A stretch of 35,739 nucleotides of DNA from an uncultured Lachnospiraceae bacterium. Its GTDB lineage: Bacteria > Bacillota > Clostridia > Lachnospirales > Lachnospiraceae. A model generated the notes under the pieces. That model made no database searches. It was not told where the DNA came from and was given only the letters and a program-made list of their open reading frames with translations. A program made the translations under genes and the position numbers. Of the stretch, positions 15,903 through 24,928 are shown piece after piece. The stretch covers positions 1-35,739 of the forward strand of contig CAJUKV010000035.1 in NCBI GenBank assembly GCA_910587305.1, read 5' to 3'. Numbering within the stretch: the first letter of the stretch is position 1; each line of letters begins with the position of its first letter.

Positions 15903-17999
15903 TTATACCTCTTTATCCATATTCTTTTGAAGCGCCACCGGTTTTGACCCGATCAGTTCTTCCGTTCTCCCGTCAGGCTGTCCAAGGCCCACGTACAAGG
16001 TATACGCGCCGCCGGGGGTAAACCTGTTTCCCTCCTCGTCCACCACCGTGTAGGCACGGGGTGAAATTGGAATTTCCACACTTACGCTTTCCTTTGCCTT
16101 CACAAAAACCCTCTTAAACCCGCACAACTGGGGATTGGGAGGCGCGAATTGGGAATCCTCGCACCTGATATATACCTGTACCACTTCCTCCGTATCAAAT
16201 TCTCCTTTGTTTTCCACTGTTGCCTCAATCTGTCCGTCCTTTAACACCGCTTCCTTTACGGCGGTCTTCCCATAGTTTAGGCCAAAGCCGAAGGGATATT
16301 GCGCCTTTTTCTCCATATAGCGGTAGGTTCTCCCTTTCATGGAATAGTCCGTAAATTCGGGCAGTTCCTCCAAAGTTTCATAAAAGGTAACAGGCAGCTT
16401 TCCAAAGGCGGATACTTCCCCAAAGAGCGTTTTGGCAGCCGCCCTTCCTCCCTGGGCCCCCGGATACCAGAGCTGCAGCACCGCGTTAAAATGCTCGCCG
16501 GCAAAGCTTAAATCAATATCGCTTCCCGCACACAGGCACAGAATCACAGGTTTCCCGGTTTCCGCCACGGCCTCCATAAGCGCTAACTGTGAATCCGGCA
16601 ACTTGAGCGATACTTTATCCCCGGAAGCATAGCTGTTGTTGGAATCCCCCTCCTCTCCCTCTAAGGTCTCGTCAAGTCCCACGCACAAAATCACCACATC
16701 GCTGTGCTGCGCAACTATTTTTGCCTCGGAAAGTCTGTCATGAGGAAGGGCTATCTGCTCCGTTTTGTCCTGGAAAAGTCCGGCCCCAACGGAATAATAA
16801 ACCCTGATATCCTCCCCCGCATACTCCCGGATTCCGTCTAAAATCGTCACGTACTCCGTGGCTGTCCCGTGATAATTTCCAATCAGAGCCTGACGGCTGT
16901 CCGCGTTAGGCCCAATCACCCCTATGGTTTTCAGCTTATCCTTTCGGAGAGGTAAAATCCCATCGTTTTTCAGCAGAACAAAACTCTTTTCGGCCGCCTT
17001 TAACGCCAGATGAAGATGCTCCCGGCACTCCACTTTGTCATAGGCAATCCTGTCATATTCCGTCTCCTCAAACAATCCCAGCAGATATCTGGTGGTAAAA
17101 AGCCTGACAGCCGCGTCAGTAATGGCTTCCTCCGTCACAAGTCCGTCCTGAAGGGCGCTTAATATATGGAGATAGGTATTTCCACAGTTCACGTCGCATC
17201 CCGCGTTAAGCGCCATGGCGGCGGACTCTTTGGGCGAGGCCGTTATGCCGTGGCTCATATGAAAGTCCTGGATGGCTCCGCAGTCCGACACAAAATGTCC
17301 CTCAAAGCCCCATTTTTTTCTCAAAGTATCCTCTATCAAGGTTTTGCTGCCGCAGCAGGGCTCTCCATTGGTGCGGTTGTATGCGCCCATCACCGCTTCC
17401 ACTTTCCCCTCTTTTACCAGCGCTTCAAAGGCGGGGAAATAAGTTTCCTCCATATCCTTAGCCGAAACCGACGCGTCAAATTCATGGCGCAGCTCTTCCG
17501 GCCCCGAATGCACCGCAAAGTGCTTTGCGCAGGCCGCCGCTTTCATGTAAGGCCCGTCGCCCTGAATGCCTTTTACGAAATTGACGCCCATCCTGCCGGT
17601 CAGATAAGGGTCTTCCCCGTAAGTCTCATGTCCCCTTCCCCATCTGGGGTCTCGGAAAATATTGATGTTGGGCGCCCAAAATGTGAGGCCCTTATAAATA
17701 TCCCTGTCCCCCTGCTTCGAATAGGCATTAAATTTTGCCCGGCCTTCCTCGGCAATCACGCCTCCTATCTCGTGGAGCAGTTCTTCATCAAACGTTGCTC
17801 CCAGACCAATCGCCTGCGGAAATACCGTGGCCTGTCCGGCTCTTGCCACCCCGTGGAGCGCTTCATTCCACCAGTTGTACGCCGGTATGCCCAAACGCTC
17901 TATGGCAGGCGCGTCATACCTTAGCTGCGACGCTTTTTCCTCCAAAGTCATTTTCCCCACCAGCTCCCTGGCGCGCTCTCTTGCTTCTTCCCTGTTCAT
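15903..17999 (-). CDS. Glycoside hydrolase family 3 beta-glycosidase (beta-glucosidase/beta-xylosidase type)
   Basis: 698 residues from the ATG at 17997-17999, preceded by GGAGG at ideal spacing; the open frame extends 18 codons further but without support. GH3 hallmarks: NWWNEALHGVARAG near 42-55, FRDPRWGRGHETYGEDPYL near 115-133, AKHFAVHSG (K159, H160) and FVSDCGAIQDF with nucleophile D239. The C-terminal alpha/beta sandwich and a FN3-like domain (VEIPISPRAYTVVDEEGN) complete the fold. The NWWNEALHG signature is common in both beta-xylosidases and beta-glucosidases of this branch, so the sugar cannot be fixed. No signal peptide, so it is cytoplasmic and acts on imported oligosaccharides. 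No transporter genes adjoin it. Confidence 0.92.
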   Translation of the reverse strand: MNREEARERARELVGKMTLEEKASQLRYDAPAIERLGIPAYNWWNEALHGVARAGQATVFPQAIGLGATFDEELLHEIGGVIAEEGRAKFNAYSKQGDRDIYKGLTFWAPNINIFRDPRWGRGHETYGEDPYLTGRMGVNFVKGIQGDGPYMKAAACAKHFAVHSGPEELRHEFDASVSAKDMEETYFPAFEALVKEGKVEAVMGAYNRTNGEPCCGSKTLIEDTLRKKWGFEGHFVSDCGAIQDFHMSHGITASPKESAAMALNAGCDVNCGNTYLHILSALQDGLVTEEAITDAAVRLFTTRYLLGLFEETEYDRIAYDKVECREHLHLALKAAEKSFVLLKNDGILPLRKDKLKTIGVIGPNADSRQALIGNYHGTATEYVTILDGIREYAGEDIRVYYSVGAGLFQDKTEQIALPHDRLSEAKIVAQHSDVVILCVGLDETLEGEEGDSNNSYASGDKVSLKLPDSQLALMEAVAETGKPVILCLCAGSDIDLSFAGEHFNAVLQLWYPGAQGGRAAAKTLFGEVSAFGKLPVTFYETLEELPEFTDYSMKGRTYRYMEKKAQYPFGFGLNYGKTAVKEAVLKDGQIEATVENKGEFDTEEVVQVYIRCEDSQFAPPNPQLCGFKRVFVKAKESVSVEIPISPRAYTVVDEEGNRFTPGGAYTLYVGLGQPDGRTEELIGSKPVALQKNMDKEV

Positions 18000-18139
18000 G
18001 TCAATCCTCCATTTCTCCGATAGCCTTTTCTTTTCAATTGCTTCACTTTTCAATTATCCGGCTTTTCGTTCTTTTTCTTTATTTCCTTATCTTTAAGATC
18101 TTTGGGCTTTTTTATATGTCTGACAGACACCGTGCATCC

Positions 18140-18916
18140 TTATTCGTTGCTTATGGTGATAATATGGTAGGATATCTTTATATTTCTCTCCCTGAACCGC
18201 TCTATAATCCTCACTCTTATCTCGCTGCACGCCCGAAAGCTTTCGTCTAAGGTTTTCGTCCAAACGGTTGTTTTTAATGTCACGCCATTTTCCGAATAAC
18301 CTTTTACAAAAACTTTATTTTCCATGGTATTTAACGTCAACTCGTGATCGACACATATTCTCTGCACGATATCCATGGCCTCCTGCAGATCCGCATCGTA
18401 GCTGACGGTTACCTCTATGAAATTTCCGATATTTTCCGTAAAATTAGTGTTTGTGATAACCGCCAAATCCATCACCGAATTAGGGACAATACAGCTCTCC
18501 CCATTGTACTGGCGGATAATGGTATGCCTTAAAGTAATATCCTTTACAATTCCTTCCGCCACAACGCTGCCGCCCTGCACCACCTTTATTTTATCGTCCA
18601 CATCATAAGGTCTGGTGGCGGATAAAGAAATACCGCTTATCACATTCGACAACGCCTGCTGTGCGGCAAAGGTTGCAATCGCCACAATCAAAGAACCGCT
18701 TTGCAAAATAGTGGTACTTAAATCCTTGGTAACGGAAAACTGCTGTGCCAATGAATAAATTACAAGTACAACCACCACAGCGTTCGCCATGCTTTTAAAA
18801 AAATGCAGGTGACTGCTGTTTCTTTTCTTTGCTATAAGCCTGAATATCAAATCAATCAGCCGATTTAAAAAAAGGCCCGCACCAAGAAATATTGCTATAA
18901 TTATGAATGTATCCAT
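18140..18916 (-). CDS. MscS-family small-conductance mechanosensitive channel
   Basis: 258 residues. I chose the ATG at 18914-18916 because GGAG lies 7 bp upstream and the protein then starts directly with a membrane helix (MDTFIIIAIFLGAGLFLNRL); the open frame reaches 19027. Three membrane segments are visible (about 3-20, 45-62, 75-105). The pore-lining helix runs into TFAAQQALSNVISGISL, followed by the conserved beta domain (RPYDVDDKIKV, GIVKDITLRHTIIR, IVPNSVMD) and the alpha/beta C-terminal domain. It opens under hypo-osmotic stress to release solutes. Short, single-module member of the family. It lies between the GH3 gene and a membrane glycosyltransferase without evident functional link. 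Confidence 0.92.
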   Translation of the reverse strand: MDTFIIIAIFLGAGLFLNRLIDLIFRLIAKKRNSSHLHFFKSMANAVVVVLVIYSLAQQFSVTKDLSTTILQSGSLIVAIATFAAQQALSNVISGISLSATRPYDVDDKIKVVQGGSVVAEGIVKDITLRHTIIRQYNGESCIVPNSVMDLAVITNTNFTENIGNFIEVTVSYDADLQEAMDIVQRICVDHELTLNTMENKVFVKGYSENGVTLKTTVWTKTLDESFRACSEIRVRIIERFRERNIKISYHIITISNE

Positions 18917-19053
18917 TTTTGTCTCCATGGGTAAAGCGAACATGCACACATGTTCTTTTACCCCTAAAATCTTAAAAGTTCTTAAGCGGCGTTCGTCAAA
19001 TGTCCGTTTTCCTGCCGCCTTACTCATTGGCCGTGAAAAGTAACATCAAAGCG

Positions 19054-20412
19054 TCACTCTAACATATAGCTATTTTTCTCTTCCCCAAGATATTCCCGGA
19101 ACAGATTCTCCTTATCCCATTCTTTCTTTTCCCGATAAAAAATAACGCTGGCATGATCACCTTCCGAAGAAAAATCCGGATTACAGTAAAAATCAACTTT
19201 TATATTATAATCATCGTACCAGTCTCTGGTCCTTAGCAGATTAATTTTTCCCACATACATAAAGAAAAGCGTCAGGACAAACAATATCCCAAAAATCTTT
19301 CCCGCAAAATGCATTTTTCGATTAAGCCCATGAATTTTTTCCTGCAAATCCCGTACCGCCGCGCCAAGCAGCTCATAAATTCCCAGCGCCACCAAAGGAT
19401 AAGCCGGCAGAAGCGTTCTCCCATAAAAACCGCCTCTTTTAAATACCACGTCCATGCTTACCAAAAAGAGAAAATAGACAAGGCAGGCAATCCCCAAATC
19501 ACATTCCAAAAGCTTCTTTCTAACGGCCAGATAAACGACCGCTGCCGCCGTCAAAACCAAAAGCAAAAAGCTGACAAGCCGAATTACCCCATCCCCGTAA
19601 AGCAGCATGCTCACATACTCCGCCATAATGCCGTATATACTGCTTCCCGACGAGGCCCACAGGGGCATCCCCTCGCCTGACACCCGAAAGTGATATTTCA
19701 CAATCACAAGTCCCGCCCCTGCATAAACAATCAGAACGGGCCAGCATTTCCTGATAAATGGAATCAGCTTTCTTTCCAAAATCAAATGCTCCGCCATCAC
19801 GATTCCCATGCAAAAACAGATCGCCAGCGTAACGGAATTGGCGTAGGCCGATAAGATGAATACGCCGACTGACAGCAAAAGCAGGTAATGTTTTTCATAT
19901 TTCCCCATTTTCCACCGGTTATACAAAAGGATGCCTCCCAGCACAAGCATGGTGGCCATCCCATACCCTCTTGCCAGACCAAAAAATTCCGCCGCATAAT
20001 AACAAAAGGTCAAAACAGCATACTGTATCCCGGTAAATCTCCCTTTGCAAAATTCCCACAAAACCAGTCCTAAATATGCGCACCCCATTATAACGGAAGG
20101 AAGGCGTATCAAAAATTCACTGTACTGTATTTTCAGCGTGCCGCAGACCAGGGCAATTAAGAACGTATTGAGCCAGTGATTGTTCGCAACGCTTCCCCAG
20201 AAAATACTTCCCAACATGGAAATCGTGGGACTGTCCATAAGCGGCCTTGCATAAGCCAGATAGGTAAAGGCTTCATCATATGTAATTCCTGTGATCGCCG
20301 CCCTGATGGTGAAAACTGCCGCCGCCAGTAAACTGGTGATTACGGCCGCCTGAATTTTCACTTTCCGAAACGTTTCAAAACCCGGATTTTCCATCTGTAT
20401 CCCCTTTTTCAT
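19054..20412 (-). CDS. GT-C type membrane glycosyltransferase (GT39/PMT-like)
   Basis: 452 residues from the ATG at 20410-20412, or 446 from the ATG at 20392-20394. About ten membrane helices. The motif GITYDEAFTYLAYARP (near residue 40) after the first helix is the DE-containing first external loop of GT-C transferases such as the dolichyl/undecaprenyl-phosphate mannosyltransferase (PMT/ArnT-like) superfamily, which use lipid-phosphate sugars. Helices continue to about 385, then a soluble C-terminal domain (DWYDDYNIKVDFYCNPDF). The start is preceded by a tandem 18-bp duplication (GGGGATACAGATG), so two ribosome binding sites each precede an in-frame ATG. Acceptor and sugar are unknown. Confidence 0.75.
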   Translation of the reverse strand: MKKGIQMENPGFETFRKVKIQAAVITSLLAAAVFTIRAAITGITYDEAFTYLAYARPLMDSPTISMLGSIFWGSVANNHWLNTFLIALVCGTLKIQYSEFLIRLPSVIMGCAYLGLVLWEFCKGRFTGIQYAVLTFCYYAAEFFGLARGYGMATMLVLGGILLYNRWKMGKYEKHYLLLLSVGVFILSAYANSVTLAICFCMGIVMAEHLILERKLIPFIRKCWPVLIVYAGAGLVIVKYHFRVSGEGMPLWASSGSSIYGIMAEYVSMLLYGDGVIRLVSFLLLVLTAAAVVYLAVRKKLLECDLGIACLVYFLFLVSMDVVFKRGGFYGRTLLPAYPLVALGIYELLGAAVRDLQEKIHGLNRKMHFAGKIFGILFVLTLFFMYVGKINLLRTRDWYDDYNIKVDFYCNPDFSSEGDHASVIFYREKKEWDKENLFREYLGEEKNSYMLE

Positions 20413-20572
20413 CTGTATCCCCCTTACAGGCAATAAATAAAATCTATTTTCATATACCGCAGGCTATACCTAACGATGCGAATGACGATAAAATCCCCTG
20501 CATCATACCCTCACTGTCCATAAAAATACACAGTTCCGGTTATATGGCTGCTCTTATCATGCATGATTTTGT
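20413..20572. other. Intergenic spacer upstream of the GT-C gene
   Basis: 160 bp ending at the repeat element at 20573. It contains the doubled ribosome-binding region of the GT-C gene at its left edge and a short hairpin-like TACCGCAGGCTATACC stretch. No gene or clear promoter is seen. Confidence 0.3.
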
Positions 20573-20737
20573 CTGGTACAGCCTTGCAGAAATAATGGTG
20601 AAATTCAGCGTCTGATTTTCGTGTCAGGGCAAGGCGGAAGAAGGAGGCGATGCGGTGCATCGTTGACTGATGACAACGCAGCACCGGCTCGAAAGGCAGA
20701 TGCTGTATTCACCGTTATTTGGGCAAGGCCGTACTAG
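20573..20737. repeat. 165-bp MITE/REP-like element with about 40-bp inverted ends (CTAG family)
   Basis: The left end (CTGGTACAGCCTTGCAGAAATAATGG...) and the reverse complement of the right end (CTAGTACGGCCTTGCCCAAATAACGG) match over about 40 bp. Internal stretches are GC-rich with further short inverted repeats. Two shorter relatives occur at 25400-25460 and 35685-35739. The right end overlaps the last eight codons of the neighbouring membrane protein gene. Confidence 0.75.
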
Positions 20738-21215
20738 TAACATATATGTGCCCAACAGCGAAAATCACGCCGCTTATCACCAGCAAAACATGTCCAGACG
20801 TAATGCCGCTGAGCACAAATATACAGGCCGGAAGAACGGCAAGCGTAAGCGCCTTTTTGGAATCCTGTTTATAAAAATACAACATCCACACCACCCAGTA
20901 AAGCAGCGTCAAAAGGGCATTGCCTATCCCGTATAAAAGAAATGCGCCAACGGAGGAAAAACCGGATTCCGCAATACCTATATTGAAAACCATAAAAAAC
21001 ATGGAGGCATATCTTCCGATTTGCTCCAGGATATTCATAGCCTTATTGGGGCATTTATTTGTTTGATTCCTGAATTTCATGGCGTAAATTATGTTGGGAA
21101 TCAGCAGTAATACCACAAAAATAAGTCCAAATATGTTTATCCAATGAAAACCTATCTTTCCGGCTAAGAAAATGGATGTTGGGCCATCCGCACCCCCTAT
21201 GACGCCGTAGCTCAT
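20715..21215 (-). CDS. Small polytopic membrane protein with N-terminal IGGADGPTSIF motif
   Basis: 166 residues, perfect AGGAGG ribosome binding site 7 bp before the ATG. The N-terminus reads MSYGVIGGADGPTSIFLAGK. The segment IGGADGPTSIF is the signature of the beta subunit of sodium-pumping carboxylic-acid decarboxylases (OadB/GcdB/MmdB), where it lines the ion path. The rest of the protein (four to five more membrane helices) does not look like that subunit, which is about 350-430 residues. It may be a reduced relative or a separate clostridial family; function unknown. The last residues (TSTALPK) and the stop codon are encoded by the inverted-repeat element, so the original C-terminus may have been replaced. 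Confidence 0.75.
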   Translation of the reverse strand: MSYGVIGGADGPTSIFLAGKIGFHWINIFGLIFVVLLLIPNIIYAMKFRNQTNKCPNKAMNILEQIGRYASMFFMVFNIGIAESGFSSVGAFLLYGIGNALLTLLYWVVWMLYFYKQDSKKALTLAVLPACIFVLSGITSGHVLLVISGVIFAVGHIYVTSTALPK

Positions 21216-21358
21216 GTTTCTACCTCCTGTGAGCTTAAAAAAATTTTTTCTTTGTTAACTTATTATGGCTCCTTGAAGTCCACCGTAAAAAAATGTTTTT
21301 GAAGTTACTCCTATTGCTACAAATTACAAAATTTATTTATCAAAAACTTCTGCAAAAG
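21216..21358. other. AT-rich intergenic spacer
   Basis: 143 bp, AT-rich, with AAAAAAATTTTTT-type stretches near 21238-21252 that may act as a weak terminator for the frameshifted gene to the right. No gene. Confidence 0.3.
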
Positions 21359-22743
21359 TTAAATGGAATAAAATTTTTGACTCTTGCTTCGCGGCTTATC
21401 GGGCATTGTCATTGCAATTTTCCCTTCAAGCAATAATGGATTCAGGTAATCGTTTCTGAACGTGGTCCTATGCTTTATACCAAGAAATCCCATCATTTCC
21501 TCTCTGTCTCTCGGCTCTTTGCAGTATTCAAGCAACGCGTCGATCCTTTCTTTTTTTTGAGCGGTCTTTTTTTCTTTTTGAGCGGTTTTTTGAGCGATAC
21601 CGCTCAATTTGGGAGTACCATGCCGATAAAAAATGACAATAAAACCGTCATCCGGCGTTTCAAATTCCACCCTGCATCCGGCCTTGTCGCAGGCATCTTT
21701 AATACGCTTTAAACCTGTTGCAAAGCTTTCCATGTCTTTAGAATAATACAATGTACGGGCAATTAAAGGATTTCTGCGAATTGGCCTTTGATTTCCAGCC
21801 ACATAACTTTCCGGAGTTTTATTTGCAGGAAAAGCGCCAGGATTATAAATCTCAATTCTGTTTTTGAAAATAGAGATTTCATTGCTTTGACCACTATCGA
21901 ACATTCTATGCCCGAAAGAATTTGTAATTGCCTCCCTAAGTGCATCCAATGGAATTTCCGGTATTTCCTGTCTGGTTAAATTTCCAAACTCAACACGCCA
22001 ATCCATCGCATCAATAATATACTGTTCAGCTTTTTTCTTTAATTCCATCACAGAACCGCTGTATCTGCGTATATCAGTAAATGTCAGACGTTCATCAGAC
22101 GCAAACTTTGCAATCTGTAATTCATTGACAATACCACAATTGCAAAAAAGCGCGGCACCTGCATTTAAAAAATAATTGCCCTCTATCAGCTCCAGCTTGT
22201 CTAAAACAGTTTTTACATCCGTATCCTCAAAATCAATTCGTCCGGCTTCTTTTGCTTTCTTTAAATACCCCAAAAAAGCTTCCTCATTTACATCGTCAAT
22301 TGTATACTCAGACACTCTTTTCTCCCATGAATATTCAGTATTATCACGTTTTCGTATCATAGTATCATAAGTATCCTGATCCATAACAAGATCTTCGTCA
22401 GCCACTCTTATTCTCGGAACATTGTAGGCAAGATACGGACGCCTCATACCTTCAAAGCGCACTAAGATAGTCTCTCTGTCGCCAAATTGCATGATTTTTA
22501 TTTCAGGATAAATAGCAGGTTTAATATGATTTCCAATTGCCTGACTTACTTTCCGCAAAGATTCATCACTGATTTCCTGTCCGATTACCGTTCCATCGTT
22601 TTTTACACCAAAATACAGCTCGCCCTTCTGGTGCTTATTCAAAATTGCAACAATGGAAAGCACCGCTTCCTTTAGCTCGCCAACGCTTTTTTATATTCAA
22701 TTTGTTCTGTTTCAAAACCAATATTTACTAATGCCAATATCAT
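21359..22743 (-). pseudogene. AlbA_2-domain (Schlafen-type) putative transcriptional regulator, frameshifted near the N-terminus
   Basis: The long frame (21359-22663) starts inside an AlbA_2 domain: LSIVAILNKHQKGELYFGVKNDG. The missing N-terminus lies just upstream in another frame (LVNIGFETEQIEYKK). The two join as IEYKK-SVGELKEAVLSIVAILN, the normal AlbA_2 sequence, if one A is added to (or one read twice in) the AAAAAA run at about 22689-22694. So the gene is disrupted by a one-base deletion, or is rescued by -1 slippage on the A run. The intact gene would start at the TTG at 22735-22737 or the ATG at 22741-22743. After AlbA_2 come an ATPase-like central region (LREAITNSFGHRMF), a Lys/Gln-rich repeat (TAQKEKKTAQKK) and a C-terminal winged helix (EPRDREEMMGFLGIKHRTTF). 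Such proteins are often regulators or defence-linked; target unknown. Confidence 0.75.
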
Positions 22744-22954
22744 CACCTTTTATCCATTGATACTTGATATTGTACCTAATTTATTGGTGAATATCAATTA
22801 AATTATTATTCAAGTAAGAAATGCTGATGAAATATGCGATTAATCAGATTAAGAGCAGTTGATTTAGTTAATTATAGCAAAAAATGTATCAATTAATGCA
22901 TTTATTATTAATATCTTAATACATTTTGCATATTATATTATTGAGGTGGTGCGA
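22744..22954. promoter_or_regulatory. AT-rich divergent promoter region with inverted operator-like repeat
   Basis: 211 bp between the AlbA_2 gene and the toxin remnant. AAAATGTAT (22881-22889) and ATACATTTT (about 22919-22927) form an inverted repeat just upstream of TATATTATTGAGGTGG, the likely ribosome-binding region of the toxin. Autoregulated toxin-antitoxin operons usually have such an operator; here it is inferred. Confidence 0.4.
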
Positions 22955-23232
22955 ATGAATCAACACTATAACCAGAATTATACACTGGAAGAAATTAAAG
23001 AAGTTTTGGATAAAATTCATAAATGTATAGCATCTGGGAAATATACTATCTCCCTGAACGACAAGCGCAAAGAGAATATCAATTTTATGTTAAACTGTTT
23101 AACGCTGACGGGAAAGCTAAGATTGTTGACATTTATACCAAATTTAATATAATTGACCTTCCCACAGGCAGCCGCACAATTGTAATTTCATTCCATAAAC
23201 GCAACAAACCTGTTGATTACTTATTTCGATAA
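22955..23232 (+). pseudogene. MqsR-family-like toxin remnant (internal deletion and frameshift)
   Basis: Frame 1 (22955-23152) encodes MNQHYNQNYTLEEIKEVLDK ... ASGKYTISLNDKRKENINFML, the N-terminal half of a small MqsR-like toxin. A second frame of the same strand (ending 23232) carries the C-terminal half: DIYTKFNIIDLPTG and IVISFHKRNKPVDYLFR. The change of frame lies around 23080-23110. The middle of the domain between these halves appears to be missing, so I infer an internal deletion with loss of frame and a dead toxin. The start is supported by GAGGTGG upstream. The intact antitoxin-like gene follows 25 bp later. The family assignment comes from motif memory and needs a profile search. 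Confidence 0.65.
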
Positions 23233-23257
23233 AAGTTTTTAAAAGGAGGAGCCGAAT

Positions 23258-24259
23258 ATGACGAAAAATCTTGTATTTTGTGAAAGTTGCAGAGATGATG
23301 TTTCTTATATTGTTACATCTGTTTCCATGAACGGAACCATCAAAGGCACACTGTACCAATATATAGGGAAGGAAGTTCGTTGTGCTGACTGTGGCGCTCT
23401 TGTTTATATACCGGAAATCAATGACTTTAATCTCAAAGCCCTTTATGATGAATACCGTACTGCAAATGGTATTATTTCTTTGGAGCATATTTTAGCCCTT
23501 CCGGAAAAATATGCCATTGGCAAACGCCCTCTTTCCCGTTTACTTGGCTGGGGCGAGCAAACATTCTCACGCTACTGTGATGGCGACATGCCCACAAAAC
23601 AATATTCGGAAGTATTAAGCAAAATCTATGATGATCCAAAATATTATTCTGAAATATTAGAATCAGGAAAAGCAGGCCTTCAATCAATATCGGCATATGA
23701 CAAAAGCAGGAAAGCTGTTGACGCATTACTGAATTTGGCCTCGGATACGTCCAATAAATCAAAAATTTCCTGTGCGGTAAGATACTTGTTAAACCAATGT
23801 GAAGATATTACCCCATTGGCTCTTCAAAAAGCCCTGTACTATATTCAGGGATTTTATAGTGCATTTTACAACATTTTTATCTTTCCGGAAGATTGCGAAT
23901 CCTGGGTTCACGGTCCGGTTTACAGAGATATTTATTTCCGTTATCGTGATTATCATTTTGACCCCATATCTTCCTGTGAAGAATTCGACAGCAACACATT
24001 GACCACCCAGGAAAAAGCAATATATGATAGTGTCATTAAATACCTTTGTTGTTATAGCGGGAAGGTTTTAGAGCGCTTTACTCACAATGAAACGCCATGG
24101 ATATCCGCCAGGGGTAATTTGCCTGTTTCCGCGCCGTCAGAACGCATCATTACAAAGGAATCTATTCATGAATATTTTTCCGCCGTCAAAACAAAATATA
24201 ACATGGTCACGCCTAACGATATCCGGTCATATGCACAGGAAATGTTTCTCGGTTTATAG
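23258..24259 (+). CDS. MqsA-like zinc-finger/HTH antitoxin fused to a Panacea (SocA/DUF4065-like) domain
   Basis: 333 residues, AAAAGGAGGAGCC ribosome binding site. N-terminal zinc ribbon with CESC (8-11) and CADC (42-45), as in MqsA/YgiT-type antitoxins. HTH at about 90-125 (RPLSRLLGWGEQTFSRYCDGDMP). The second half (about 165-325) matches the Panacea/SocA antitoxin domain: LQKALYYIQGFYSAFYNIFIF, WVHGPVYRDIYFRYRDY. Such fusions neutralise the toxin by direct binding and repress the operon through the HTH. The cognate toxin gene just upstream is broken, so this antitoxin now appears to stand alone. No frame damage is seen in it. Confidence 0.85.
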   Translation: MTKNLVFCESCRDDVSYIVTSVSMNGTIKGTLYQYIGKEVRCADCGALVYIPEINDFNLKALYDEYRTANGIISLEHILALPEKYAIGKRPLSRLLGWGEQTFSRYCDGDMPTKQYSEVLSKIYDDPKYYSEILESGKAGLQSISAYDKSRKAVDALLNLASDTSNKSKISCAVRYLLNQCEDITPLALQKALYYIQGFYSAFYNIFIFPEDCESWVHGPVYRDIYFRYRDYHFDPISSCEEFDSNTLTTQEKAIYDSVIKYLCCYSGKVLERFTHNETPWISARGNLPVSAPSERIITKESIHEYFSAVKTKYNMVTPNDIRSYAQEMFLGL

Positions 24260-24365
24260 AATCCGGGTATTAACTGTGCGTCAACATGTCAAATTCTTTC
24301 CGGACTTTAGACGCAATGTCATTTAGTTTAGAAGGTTTTAATAGAGATTGTTTGTCGCAAATTTA
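24260..24365. other. Convergent intergenic spacer
   Basis: 106 bp between the convergent antitoxin and DUF3021 genes. I see no terminator hairpin with a U run and no gene. Confidence 0.3.
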
Positions 24366-24824
24366 TCATGTGCTCGGATAGTGGGGAGTTTCCTGTAATT
24401 TGTTCCCGTTTTGATATTCCTTCAGCCTCTCATTCATCTGTTTTGCGTCTCTGGCTGAGATTGTCCGTGAACCAATCGACGCTATCGCATAAGTTACCGC
24501 TATGGCAAATACCATGGAAATCACACTACCCGGCTTAGTGATCTGATACCAGTCAAACAAAAATCCTGCCCCAAGCACAACCAGATTCACCCACAGATAA
24601 TGAACCCCTATCCTGATTTTCAGTTCCAATTTCCCCATCTTCCTGTCCCATGCGTATATCAGACTGCCAAGTGTAATGAGCAGAGATACCGCCGGTATCT
24701 GCCACATTATCACAGGGTCTACGGATTTCACCGGATTAATCACTGTGGTAAACAGCGCCACCGCGATTACCACACAGGTAGTCGCCATACAAAAGACTTG
24801 AAACAGAAATCGCAATTTTCTCAT
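24366..24824 (-). CDS. DUF3021 family membrane protein
   Basis: 152 residues with four membrane helices (about 5-30, 42-60, 75-92, 98-118) and a short cytoplasmic C-terminal helix (ISARDAKQMNERLKEYQNGNK). Good GGAGG ribosome binding site. DUF3021 proteins are typically encoded beside a LytTR DNA-binding protein, as here (104 bp upstream), and are thought to act as its membrane partner. An AGCGCC/GGCGCT stem lies in the gap between the two. Confidence 0.85.
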   Translation of the reverse strand: MRKLRFLFQVFCMATTCVVIAVALFTTVINPVKSVDPVIMWQIPAVSLLITLGSLIYAWDRKMGKLELKIRIGVHYLWVNLVVLGAGFLFDWYQITKPGSVISMVFAIAVTYAIASIGSRTISARDAKQMNERLKEYQNGNKLQETPHYPST

Positions 24825-24928
24825 AATGCCGTCCTCCTATTCCGGCTTCGTCTCTTAGCTTCAGCGCCCGGCCAGGCGCTTTCCGCTTCGTGACCGTTTT
24901 ATTTTCCTCCGGACAGTTCTCAGCCGGA

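Noticed and set aside
17166..18250. Long plus-strand frames opposite the GH3 gene
   Set aside because: The minus-strand frame encodes a complete GH3 enzyme; the plus frames show no family features or starts.
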